DNA of 6,581 nt from Actinomycetota bacterium (GCA_003140115.1 PLIQ01000321.1:2711-9291), one strand, 5' to 3'. Shown: positions 1 through 5,640, numbered from the stretch's first letter. Made by a program: numbers and translations. The notes: generated by a model not told the origin, from the letters alone.

Positions 1-335
1 GAAGCCTCGGCGCGCCGGAGCCTGGCCCGGTCGATCGCGGCCTGAACACGCCAGCCCGCCCGCAGACTCTGATTCACCCTGGATTTGCCGACACGGGTCA
101 CCAGCCGAATCGCGCTAGAACCTCCGATATGCACGGTTGCCTCGAAGCCGACTGTGAACCAGTGAGGCGTCCAGATCAGGGTGATCTGCATGCTGCCGCG
201 GGTGGCCCGGTATCTGGGTTGCTGACTGACGCTTCCGGACCAGCGCGGGCGCAACCTCGCCTCTGCCTCTGGCCCGCTGCTTTCTGGATCTTGGTGCATG
301 TACCCGCGCGCAGCCGTGGCCAACTGCCGGGCCAT
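1..335 (-). CDS. Partial unidentified ORF running off the left edge
   Basis: An open frame on the minus strand runs from an ATG at 335 (a GTG lies directly before it at 338) to the window edge without a stop, so the C-terminus is missing. In-frame sequence continues upstream only to a TGA about 45 bases before the ATG. The visible 111 residues begin MARQLATAARGYMHQ and contain an alternating hydrophobic stretch (ITLIWTPHWFTVGFEATVHI, about residues 57-76) that looks like beta-strands, followed by a basic, helix-like end (RAGWRVQAAIDRARLRRAE). I do not recognise the family. Third-position GC is lower than in the other genes here, and there is no convincing ribosome binding site. Overlapping frames on both strands are open too, but their composition is low-complexity Arg/Pro/Ala, so this frame is the most protein-like. 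It could be a weakly expressed, foreign or decaying gene. Confidence 0.42.
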   Translation of the reverse strand, partial: MARQLATAARGYMHQDPESSGPEAEARLRPRWSGSVSQQPRYRATRGSMQITLIWTPHWFTVGFEATVHIGGSSAIRLVTRVGKSRVNQSLRAGWRVQAAIDRARLRRAEA

Positions 336-445
336 CACATCGGCCAGTTGCAACCGGCACCGGGTCAAGCGGGCCAGTCATAAGTGAGCTGCCTGGTGTT
401 TCCGGACAGGTAATCTGCGGCTCATCACACGGCGATTTCCAGCCG

Positions 446-1153
446 TCACGGCAGGCAGCCCGCGAGGGCGGCATCGCCGCAGTGGCCGTGAGCCCGCCTT
501 GGCGGGCGGGCAGGACGGCTCAGGTCAGCTCCGGCGGGGCGCTGGTGACCGCGACCGGCCGGCGGACGCTCTCCGCCCGGGCCGGCTGAGGGCAGGCACC
601 GGGATGCCTGGCCACCCGCGCCCGGTGCTGGCTGCCGCGGTGGCCGCCCGCTGGAACGCTTCTCACGCCACCCAGCGATCAGGCTCAGCACGCAGGCGAG
701 CAAGACGAGCAGGTAAATGGGGTTGCTGAAGACGAACAGCGCGCTCCTCGCAGGCGAGGGATCGTTCTGGGTACCCGCGGGCCAAGGGGAAAGGAACACG
801 AACGCCTGTATGCCTGCATAAAGCGCGGTTGCCACCGCCATCGCCCGGCCGGGCCGCAGAACCGGCTGCCCGCCCTGCGCCCGGGCCGGCCTGGGCGGCT
901 GGGCTGCGGCCGGCCCGGCGGGAAGCCCGGCGGTGACCGCGGCCAGCTCCGCGTAGGTCCGCGACGCGAACGCCTGGCCTACCCGCAGGTCGAATTCGTC
1001 CTTGGCCAGCATGCCGCGCACGAACGCGGCCTTGACAGTGCCGATCACCTGCTCGCGCTCAGCATCCGACACCCGCAGGCGTCCGCGGCCCGCCGCGGAC
1101 GCTGCCAGCTCATCTCCCGGCCCTGTCACCATCGCCGCCCCCGTCATCACCAT
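446..1153 (-). CDS. DUF1707 domain membrane protein
   Basis: The N-terminal part (about residues 25-77) is a DUF1707 domain: it has RLRVSDAEREQVIGTVKAAF, then GMLAKDEFDLRVGQAFASRTYAEL, the usual pattern of this short actinobacterial domain, whose molecular function is not established. A Pro/Ala-rich linker leads to two probable membrane helices (about 104-124 and 137-161), followed by a basic, disordered Pro/Gly/Arg tail of about 70 residues. Such tails are known in this family, so I do not call it a frameshift, although the composition would allow one. The ATG at 1153 gives 235 residues; GTG or ATG codons at residues 3, 8 and 9 are equally plausible starts, and the domain begins well after all of them. 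No strong Shine-Dalgarno is visible for any. The gene stands alone, more than 400 bases from its upstream neighbour. The family assignment is firm; the role (perhaps envelope-associated) is unknown. Confidence 0.82.
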   Translation of the reverse strand: MVMTGAAMVTGPGDELAASAAGRGRLRVSDAEREQVIGTVKAAFVRGMLAKDEFDLRVGQAFASRTYAELAAVTAGLPAGPAAAQPPRPARAQGGQPVLRPGRAMAVATALYAGIQAFVFLSPWPAGTQNDPSPARSALFVFSNPIYLLVLLACVLSLIAGWREKRSSGRPPRQPAPGAGGQASRCLPSAGPGGERPPAGRGHQRPAGADLSRPARPPRRAHGHCGDAALAGCLP

Positions 1154-1186
1154 CCAGGGGAAGCCTAACGCGGTGTCGCCCTGGCG

Positions 1187-1498
1187 TCATCCTCGCAGCT
1201 GCCATGACCGGAGAGAGCGCGCCGATATCACAGCTGGCCACGCCATCACGGCGCGCCGCAGGAAGCTTCGCCGCACCGTGCCGGCCGGACAACACGACGG
1301 CGGAAGGCGACACGGCCCGGCCCCGGGCAGTGCGGCGCGAGCGTCTTTGATCTCGCGCCAGTGCGGGCAGCGGCCCGGCGTGTCGCTGGGCGGGCCGCCC
1401 AGGGCCGCAGGCCAGCGCGGATGCCGCCCCGCAATTGCGGCGATGAAGGCGCCCGCGAGGAGACGCACAGAACTAGAGCGCCTGCGTGCAGGTGCCAT
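1187..1498 (-). CDS. Doubtful small ORF in the gap between the DUF1707 and DUF429 genes
   Basis: This 103-residue frame starts at an ATG and contains one protein-like stretch with good third-position GC (SDTPGRCPHWREIKDARAAL, about residues 38-57) preceded by a short hydrophobic segment (LLAGAFIAAIAG). The remaining third is low-complexity Arg/Pro/Ser/Cys. There is no clear ribosome binding site and no family I recognise. It could be a fragment of a decayed gene, or a chance frame in GC-rich DNA. It is listed because the stretch from 1154 to 1588 otherwise holds only the hairpin at 1533-1552 and a 12-bp perfect palindrome at 1510-1521. Confidence 0.17.
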   Translation of the reverse strand: MAPARRRSSSVRLLAGAFIAAIAGRHPRWPAALGGPPSDTPGRCPHWREIKDARAALPGAGPCRLPPSCCPAGTVRRSFLRRAVMAWPAVISARSLRSWQLRG

Positions 1499-1532
1499 GC
1501 TTCAGCGCTGCTGACGTCAGCCGGAAATATTC

Positions 1533-1552
1533 GGCCTATCACCGCATAGGCC
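1533..1552 (-). terminator. Terminator hairpin after the DUF429 gene
   Basis: GGCCTAT at 1533-1539 and ATAGGCC at 1546-1552 form a perfect 7-bp stem with a 6-base loop, about 37 bases past the DUF429 stop codon. Read on the minus strand the stem is followed by GAATATTT, a short AT-rich tail, which is about as much of a T-tract as actinobacterial terminators usually have. A second small overlapping stem (GCCCT/AGGGC, 1550-1560) lies on its gene-proximal side. Confidence 0.55.
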
Positions 1553-1588
1553 CTCAGGGCGCTAACGTTGCGCGATCGATGATCGGTG

Positions 1589-2365
1589 TCATGGCAGATG
1601 GGTCCAGATCCGTCCCTCGATGCGGTCGATGTCGTCGCCATCCGGCAGCCGGCGCAGCGCGTCGGGTGCCCGCGCCATTTCCAGCGCTGATACTGCCGCG
1701 TCGAACCCATCCTCTGTTGCCGCCGCCATTCCGCGGAAGAGATCTGGCAGCTCGTCCTTTGGATAGTGCGCGTTGAGATGTTGGAGGCACGCCTGGGCCG
1801 ATGACTTCACCACCTTGCCGGTGAACAGGCGAGGGTAGATCTCGATGATGGTCGCATCGCCCGCTGGCTCGAAGGGCCAGATGGTGAACCCGGCCTCGGC
1901 GAGCTCGTGGAGTATCCGCATGCCGCGGATCGAGCCGGTGCCGACCGCGCCCGCGCCGCCGATCTGGAAGATTGACCGTGGTGACCCGCCGATCGCCTGC
2001 TCGGTCCGGCGCAGCGGATCTGCCGGATGCTGCGGGCGTTTGGTGGTCCGTCCCCAGAACGGCCCGGCGGCCGAGGTAAGCCATGACCCGCCGTCGCGGT
2101 ATGCAGCGCGCCAGATATCCCGGCCGCAAGCCCAGCCGTTTGCCGTCGCGTACCACTGCGGGAAGCCGAACGCGAAATCAATGCCAGCTACCAGTTGGCC
2201 GGACCTGCCACGCAGGCGGATCAGTTCATCCCGGAGTTCCGGCCGCGACCGGCCGTTCTCCAGGCGGCGGAACAGGCCGTCCTCGATCACGGTCATCCAC
2301 GTGGTCCGGCCCCTGTCATCCAAGCGGCCCGACCAGTCGATGGCGACCAGCATGAGTTCCGTCAC
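1589..2365 (-). CDS. DUF429 family protein, predicted RNase H-like nuclease fold
   Basis: The 258-residue protein opens with VAIDWSG (Asp10), has GIDFAFGFP (Asp63) after about 50 residues, IIEIYPRLF (Glu175) late in the chain, and TEDGFDAAVSALEMA (Asp219, Asp222) near the end. This spacing of acidic residues after predicted strands is the pattern of the DUF429 family, which is predicted to adopt an RNase H-like nuclease fold with metal-binding acids. A central conserved block (IFQIGGAGAVGTGSIRGMRIL) is also family-like. No enzyme activity is established for the family as far as I know, so nuclease function is inference. The protein should be cytoplasmic: there is no signal peptide or membrane helix. 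The GTG at 2365 has no clear Shine-Dalgarno; the ATG at 2353 (MLVAIDWSG) is an alternative start that keeps the whole domain. It looks intact and full length, and is probably its own transcription unit, bracketed by hairpins on both sides. Confidence 0.85.
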   Translation of the reverse strand: MTELMLVAIDWSGRLDDRGRTTWMTVIEDGLFRRLENGRSRPELRDELIRLRGRSGQLVAGIDFAFGFPQWYATANGWACGRDIWRAAYRDGGSWLTSAAGPFWGRTTKRPQHPADPLRRTEQAIGGSPRSIFQIGGAGAVGTGSIRGMRILHELAEAGFTIWPFEPAGDATIIEIYPRLFTGKVVKSSAQACLQHLNAHYPKDELPDLFRGMAAATEDGFDAAVSALEMARAPDALRRLPDGDDIDRIEGRIWTHLP

Positions 2366-2499
2366 GGCGTGATCGTAAACTCAGCGCCCCTAACGCCCGG
2401 ACCGGCCCTCGTGCGCCGTGGCCTGACGCCAACTACCCCGCGGCGACGCTCCGCGACCACAACGCGAACGCGAACCGCCTAATTGTGATCGGCGGCCCG

Positions 2500-2515
2500 A
2501 CCGTCGAATGACGGT
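2500..2515. terminator. Hairpin between two minus-strand genes
   Basis: ACCGTC (2500-2505) and GACGGT (2510-2515) form a perfect 6-bp stem with a 4-base loop, 24 bases past the stop of the gene at 2539. On the plus strand it is followed by TTTCC, on the minus strand by GC-rich sequence without a T-tract. It probably ends transcription of the broken gene before the DUF429 gene, but termination strength is a guess. The rest of 2366-2538 shows no gene and no clear promoter. Confidence 0.4.
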
Positions 2516-2538
2516 TTCCGCTGCGTACCGAATGGTCG

Positions 2539-3060
2539 TTATGGCGCCGGGTGGCCGGGGCGCCGGGCTAGGTCCTGGCATGCCTGGCGTACCGGCGCGC
2601 CCGCCCGGCTGGCGGCGGCGCGGATGAAGGCGACCGCCGCGAACAGGGCGTACTGCCAGAAGTCGTCGGTCTGCCACCAGGCGACCTCATCGAGCAGGTC
2701 CGGCTCGGTCCCGCCATGGAGGGCTGCCGCGGCCAGCACTGCGTACTGGAACTTCTTGTTCTCCCGCCCACGGAAGGTGCACTCGCGCAGGAACCGCTCG
2801 CGTAGTTCCTCCAACGGCAGCGGGTCGGCTTGGCTGGCTTCGCACCAGTTCAGCGCGTCCGCGGCGACGTGGAGGAACACCTCGCCGGGAAAGGTGCGAC
2901 ATGGAGGAACACCTCGCCGGGAAAGGTATTGCCTCGCGGGTGCAGGGGCGCGAGCTCGCTAACCAGCTCGAAGATGTCAGCGTCGCGGGCAAGCCCGTCA
3001 AGCAGGACGCGGCGGGCGACCGCGGTGTCCCTGGGGAGTGGGCCGCTTCCTGGCAGGCAT
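2539..3060 (-). pseudogene. Small conserved hypothetical gene broken by a 32-bp tandem duplication
   Basis: The C-terminal part is an open frame of 113 residues (2539-2880, GTG start) beginning FLHVAADALNWCEASQ and containing LRERFLRECTFRGRENKKFQ and LDEVAWWQTDDFWQYALFAA, a clearly protein-like, Trp-rich helical sequence. Just upstream in another frame lies a good N-terminal half (RRVLLDGLARDADIFELVSEL, then LHPRGNTFPGEVFLHVA), which is lost into a different frame after the duplication at 2864-2927. Deleting one copy fuses the two halves exactly at GEVFLHVA-ADALNW, giving about 150 residues. Even so, no ATG, GTG or TTG occurs in the N-terminal frame between about 3130 and the duplication, so a second lesion or loss of the 5' end is likely. 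The upstream boundary near 3060 is approximate. I do not know its function; I believe similar uncharacterised proteins exist in actinobacteria. The short frame from the GTG at 2880 may still be translated, but no good ribosome binding site precedes it. Confidence 0.7.
2864..2927. repeat. Tandem duplication, two 32-bp copies, 31/32 identical
   Basis: The unit at 2864-2895 is repeated directly at 2896-2927. The only difference is G at 2869 against A at 2901, which on the coding strand is a CAC/CAT histidine change and so is silent in the ancestral frame. The unit length is not a multiple of three, so the duplication shifts the reading frame of the surrounding gene. Confidence 0.95.
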
Positions 3061-3122
3061 ACACCGACGGTAGGGCAGAACCACTGAGCGCGCGCGGCCT
3101 TACCGGCGGGTGCCGGGCAGTT

Positions 3123-3134
3123 TCGTAGTACGAT
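3123..3134 (+). promoter_or_regulatory. Promoter -10 and overlapping palindrome before the toxin gene
   Basis: TACGAT at 3129-3134 matches the actinobacterial -10 pattern TAnnnT and ends six bases before the GTG at 3141, so the transcript would begin at or beside the start codon. No Shine-Dalgarno lies in between, which supports a leaderless mRNA. Overlapping it, TCGTA (3123-3127) and TACGA (3129-3133) form an 11-bp palindrome around a central G, a natural site for binding by the ribbon-helix-helix protein encoded downstream. No good -35 box is visible. Confidence 0.5.
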
Positions 3135-3140
3135 TCCTGG

Positions 3141-3395
3141 GTGGAGGTTCTCCGCTCGGCGCTGCGCCATGGTATCCCGGGCGAGGACATCCTCCACGCC
3201 GTCAACCATGCGATCACGATCGACGAGGCGGGTGATGACCCGGTGCGCTGGCTGGTGCTCGGCCCGGACCGGGCCGGCAACCTGCTGGAACTGGTGGTGA
3301 TAGACCGGCCGGATGGCCCGGCGGTCATCCACGCCATGCCGATGCGAGCCCAGTACCGGCGGCTGCTCCCGAAGGGCAGGCGAGAACAGGAATGA
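3141..3395 (+). CDS. Putative BrnT-like toxin of a type II toxin-antitoxin pair
   Basis: This 84-residue protein has RHGI near its start (residues 9-12), a helix with EDILHAV, a central strand pair LVLGPDRAGNLLELVVID (about 38-55) and a C-terminal VIHAMPMRAQYRRLL (about 62-76). The size and order resemble BrnT/DUF4258-type toxins, small RelE-fold RNases, where an RKHG-like motif starts the protein and an ISAR-like strand plus a basic helix ends it; here HAMPMR takes that place. Function as a ribonuclease is inferred from this resemblance and from its partner: the next gene overlaps by ATGA (3392-3395), encodes an RHH antitoxin-like protein, and the toxin-first order is that of brnTA. The GTG start is chosen because the -10 box lies just before it and there is no other start before the conserved part. 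Synthesis is probably autoregulated through the palindrome at 3123-3133. It appears intact. Confidence 0.75.
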   Translation: MEVLRSALRHGIPGEDILHAVNHAITIDEAGDDPVRWLVLGPDRAGNLLELVVIDRPDGPAVIHAMPMRAQYRRLLPKGRREQE

Positions 3396-3667
3396 ACGAC
3401 CACGGACGCCGCAAGGACGGAACGCCGATCACCGACGCGGATGTCGAGGCGATGGCCGACGAGGCCGAGCGCGGCTACGACGTGGACACACTCCTGCGCC
3501 GTCGGCCGGGCGGCCGGCCGCCGCTGGGATCGGCGGCCGCCAGTGTCGAATCCGTGCGGCTGGACCCCGAACTCAAACGAGCCCTGCTAATCCGCGCAGC
3601 CGAGGAGCACGTCAGCGTCTCGGAGGTGATCCGCCGGGCCATCGGCGAGTACCTGCGGGCCAGCTGA
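3392..3667 (+). CDS. Ribbon-helix-helix antitoxin, BrnA-like layout
   Basis: The 91-residue product has a C-terminal ribbon-helix-helix DNA-binding domain: strand VESVRL (52-57), helix [15 protein letters not shown] (58-72) and helix [14 protein letters not shown] (75-88). The N-terminal half ([22 protein letters not shown] in two parts, then a basic linker RRRPGGRPP) is probably the toxin-neutralising segment. RHH at the C-terminus with the toxin-binding part first is the reverse of many RHH antitoxins but is the arrangement of BrnA, which agrees with the BrnT-like partner. The start ATG overlaps the toxin stop as ATGA, so translation is likely coupled and the two proteins made in fixed ratio; a weak CAGGA precedes it. 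It should repress its own operon, with or without toxin, through the palindrome before the toxin gene. The generic CopG-family annotation would also fit. Confidence 0.82.
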   Translation: MNDHGRRKDGTPITDADVEAMADEAERGYDVDTLLRRRPGGRPPLGSAAASVESVRLDPELKRALLIRAAEEHVSVSEVIRRAIGEYLRAS

Positions 3668-3945
3668 CCAAGTCTCGGGCGCGGCAGAACCACTCAGCTG
3701 CAGGGCCCCGGCCCCCGCCGACCCGCGCAGTGCAGTGACATACCCACCTGTCGTCACGCTGCGTCGTTACCTCATAAGCTGCGTGACGTGCGTGAACCGC
3801 CGTTCTGTTTTTTCGGGGGCCCGTGAGCGACCGATAGCTGCTGGGCGCATATCGGGGTGTTCTCGCGAGTCGGGGGTGATGGCCGGGGGCCTGCTCTGGC
3901 CGTGCCGTGGTGGTGTCGGCGGGGCCTGTCATCGCCTGGTACCGG
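3668..3945. other. Gene-free gap with imperfect dyads between convergent operons
   Basis: No frame here looks coding. The stretch holds a short GC hairpin just after the antitoxin stop (GGGCC/GGCCC, 3703-3714), a longer dyad CGTCACGC (3752-3759) with GCGTGACG (3781-3788) around a 21-base loop, a run of six T at 3808-3813, and CCGATA (3831-3836) with TATCGG (3850-3855) around a 13-base loop. The toxin-antitoxin operon and the SPFH operon converge on this gap, so terminators for both are expected; the 3752-3813 dyad plus T-run is the best candidate for the plus strand, but the large loop makes it weak. Confidence 0.35.
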
Positions 3946-4158
3946 TCAGGTGGGGTGGGTCGGGCTGCTGGCGCGGGGCCGCCCGGGCTTGCGCATCTGC
4001 CCGGTGTCGCTTGGCAGCCGGCCTGCGTCGGCCAGCGCTTGGCGCAGCAGGTACTCGATCTGGGCGTTGGTGCTGCGCAGCTCGTCGGCGGCCCAGCGGG
4101 CCAGCGCGTCGTGCACGGCGGGGTCCAGCCGCAGCAGGATGCTCTTGCGCTCGCTCAT
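3946..4158 (-). CDS. Arc-like ribbon-helix-helix DNA-binding protein
   Basis: Read from the ATG at 4158 this is a 70-residue protein with strand KSILLRL (5-11), helix [16 protein letters not shown] (12-27) and helix [18 protein letters not shown] (29-46), then a short basic disordered tail. The second helix with an STN start resembles the Arc/MetJ-type fold, so it should bind DNA as a dimer through the strand. A longer frame exists from 4227, but it would overlap the end of the SPFH gene and adds an implausible Ser/Pro/Cys-rich leader; the ATG at 4158 lies 19 bases past the SPFH stop and begins the domain at once. No strong ribosome binding site is seen, so translation may depend on the upstream gene. 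Being in one operon with the SPFH gene, it is the obvious candidate regulator for the TGATATCA sites at 5154-5161 and 5625-5632. The alternative is an orphan antitoxin, but no toxin is adjacent. Confidence 0.8.
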   Translation of the reverse strand: MSERKSILLRLDPAVHDALARWAADELRSTNAQIEYLLRQALADAGRLPSDTGQMRKPGRPRASSPTHPT

Positions 4159-4177
4159 CGGGTGACCGTGCCCGCCG

Positions 4178-5107
4178 TCACTGGTACAGGGTGCCGGTGT
4201 TGACGACCTGCTGGGTGGCTTGCTCACTGCACAAGACCACGAGCAGGTTCGATACCATCGCGGCCTTGCGCTCCTCGTCTAGCGCGACCACGCCCTTCTC
4301 CTCCAGCTGGGCCAGCGCCAGCTGGACCATGCCGACGGCGCCCTCGACGATCTGCCGCCGTGCGCCGACGACCGCGCTGGCCTGCTGCTGGCGCAGCATG
4401 GCCTGGGCGATCTCGGGGGCATACGACAGGCGGGTCAGCCGGGACTCGGTGATGTCTACCCCGGCCGGGGCGACGCGATCGGCGATCTCGGCCGACAGCC
4501 GCTGAGTCATCTCCTCGGTGTTGTCGCGCAGCGACAGCTCGCCGTCCCAGTGGCTGGTGTAGGGATGACTGGAGGCGATGTGCCGGACCGCGGTCTCGGT
4601 CTGGAACGCGACGAACTGGGGGAAGTCGTCGACCGCGTACAGTGCCTTGGCGGTGTCTTGCACCTGCCAGACGACCACCGCGGCGATCTCGATCGGGTTG
4701 CCGTCGGCGTCGTTGACCTTGGCCACCGCGGTCTCGTGGTTGCGCAGCCGGACCGAGATCTTGCGCCGCTTGGTGAGCGGGTTCACGAACGTCAGCCCCG
4801 CAGTGCGCACGGTGCCCTGATACTGGCCGAACAGCTGTACGACCCGGGCCTCCCCCGCCACCACCTGCACCAGGCCGGACAGGATCAGCCCGCCGGCCAC
4901 CAGCAGAAGGGTGGCCCACAGCGCCGCCGCGCCGCTTCCCGGGCTCTTGCTCTTGGTAAGGGCTGAGACCAGCAGCCCGATGCCGACGATCAGTGCTGGC
5001 AGGGCGATCACCAGGGCCGCGGCGCCGGGGATGGACCAGGCTTGGTGCTCGGCCGGCGGCGGTGCCGCGGCCGGCTTGTCTGTGCGGACGCGGGGCTGCG
5101 TGACCAT
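4178..5107 (-). CDS. SPFH (band 7) domain membrane protein
   Basis: The 309-residue protein has a disordered Pro/Ala-rich N-terminus (1-25), two membrane helices (about 27-50 and 59-82) and then an SPFH/band 7 domain of the stomatin/prohibitin superfamily (about 82-260). Visible family features are [25 protein letters not shown], shown here in its conserved role as the domain entry, ISVRLRNHE, an [10 protein letters not shown] strand, [20 protein letters not shown], and [20 protein letters not shown]; it ends in a helical oligomerisation-type segment ([20 protein letters not shown]). Such proteins form membrane-bound ring or cage assemblies linked to membrane microdomains and membrane-protein turnover; the specific role here is unknown. 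No NfeD-like protease gene is adjacent, which is often the partner elsewhere. The start is well supported by GGAGG at 5117-5121 (minus strand), nine bases before the ATG. It is first in an operon with the Arc-like gene and carries a shared operator-like site in its promoter. Confidence 0.93.
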   Translation of the reverse strand: MVTQPRVRTDKPAAAPPPAEHQAWSIPGAAALVIALPALIVGIGLLVSALTKSKSPGSGAAALWATLLLVAGGLILSGLVQVVAGEARVVQLFGQYQGTVRTAGLTFVNPLTKRRKISVRLRNHETAVAKVNDADGNPIEIAAVVVWQVQDTAKALYAVDDFPQFVAFQTETAVRHIASSHPYTSHWDGELSLRDNTEEMTQRLSAEIADRVAPAGVDITESRLTRLSYAPEIAQAMLRQQQASAVVGARRQIVEGAVGMVQLALAQLEEKGVVALDEERKAAMVSNLLVVLCSEQATQQVVNTGTLYQ

Positions 5108-5146
5108 TCCCTGTCACCTCCGGTTGCCTTGCCTGGCTACGTGTTT

Positions 5147-5174
5147 AGCATAATGATATCAGTTTAAAGGGCAA
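5147..5174 (-). promoter_or_regulatory. Promoter and operator-like site of the SPFH operon
   Basis: On the minus strand TTGCCC (5174-5169) and TATGCT (5152-5147) are 16 bases apart and can serve as -35 and -10. The spacer is almost filled by AAACTGATATCAT (minus 5165-5153), whose core is the palindrome TGATATCA (5154-5161). The same 13 bases occur before the gene at 5684. Here the outer half-sites seen in the other copy are poorly kept. The first base of the block lies 58 bases before the SPFH start codon. Confidence 0.55.
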
Positions 5175-5367
5175 GGACCCGCTCGGCGTGGCGGGACGCA
5201 GCGGCCCTGCTAGGCGGCCGGCAAGGAGCGAGTCACGGGAATACCGCGGAGCACGGCTAGCCGCCGGCTTGACGCCGGGACCGGGCGCCTCCTGGAAGGC
5301 ACCGGCCGGGGAGGGCCGCTGGCACTGAACGGCGCGGCCCGCTACCAGCGTCAGAGCCGTTCCCTCG

Positions 5368-5560
5368 GTGATTAAGCGGGGCGCGGCCGGCACCCGCAGG
5401 CCGGGGCGGGCCGCGAGCAGGCCAGCGGTTCAGGTCGCGCATCTGCGCAAGGCCTCCGGGCCGTGGTCGCGGTGGGCGACGTGTCGTTCTGGGTGGCCGA
5501 GGGTGAGATCTTGGGCGTCCTGGACCCGGGGACGAGCGCATCGCCGCCGGGTAGGTCACC
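5368..5560 (+). pseudogene. N-terminal remnant of an ABC transporter ATP-binding protein
   Basis: From 5428 the frame reads VQVAHLRKA, the typical first strand of an ABC ATPase. One base appears missing around 5455-5462; in the next frame, from 5463, the text continues VVAVGDVSFWVAEGEILGVL, which is the standard ABC lead-in to Walker A. Where GPNGAGKTT should follow there is only DPGTSA, and a stop comes a few codons later. A possible original GTG start lies at 5368, giving a basic leader of about 20 residues. Nothing of the Q-loop, signature or Walker B is visible downstream. This is a dead fragment of a drug- or lipid-exporter type ATPase; the ABC identity rests on two adjacent segments in the right order, the inactivity on the frameshift and lost Walker A. 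The rest of 5175-5605 shows no gene. Confidence 0.72.
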
Positions 5561-5605
5561 CTGACCGGCGCGCCGTCCCCAGCCGACCCGCCAGGACTGC
5601 CGCCA

Positions 5606-5640
5606 TTGACAGCCAGTATCAAACTGATATCATATTGATA
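5606..5640 (+). promoter_or_regulatory. Promoter with 24-bp operator dyad before the small membrane protein gene
   Basis: TTGACA at 5606-5611 is a consensus -35; TATCAT at 5628-5633, 16 bases on, is a good -10. Over the latter lies a dyad made of TATCA (5617-5621), the core TGATATCA (5625-5632) and TGATA (5636-5640): the two 12-base halves match at 10 of 12 positions about a centre at 5628/5629. Regularly spaced TGATA-type half-sites like these suit a ribbon-helix-helix repressor, which would block RNA polymerase here. The 13-base block AAACTGATATCAT (5621-5633) recurs inverted before the SPFH gene. Confidence 0.65.

Noticed and set aside
115..474. 119-residue minus-strand ORF beginning MPPSRAACRDGWKS
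   Set aside because: Low-complexity composition, overlaps the C-terminus of the DUF1707 gene, and shares most of its length with a more protein-like frame (1-335).
492..507. GCCCGCC/GGCGGGC inverted repeat near the end of the DUF1707 gene
   Set aside because: Lies inside the coding region with only two unpaired bases between the arms; not a convincing terminator.
1510..1521. 12-bp perfect palindrome GCTGACGTCAGC
   Set aside because: A palindrome of this length is expected about once or twice by chance in a window of this size, and it is not placed at a recognisable promoter.
3612..3932. 106-residue minus-strand ORF containing RDDRWVCHC
   Set aside because: Partly antisense to the antitoxin, no ribosome binding site and no family pattern. 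Kept in mind only because its frame would join the broken gene's N-terminal half if the toxin-antitoxin module were removed at the flanking repeats; too speculative to call.
3735..4505. 256-residue plus-strand ORF
   Set aside because: Antisense to the Arc-like gene and the end of the SPFH gene; Arg/Ala/Ser/Cys-rich text without domains. A shadow frame.
5145..5393. 82-residue minus-strand ORF ending in the SPFH promoter
   Set aside because: Runs through the operator and promoter elements, has no domain, and overlaps the ABC remnant's leader on the opposite strand.
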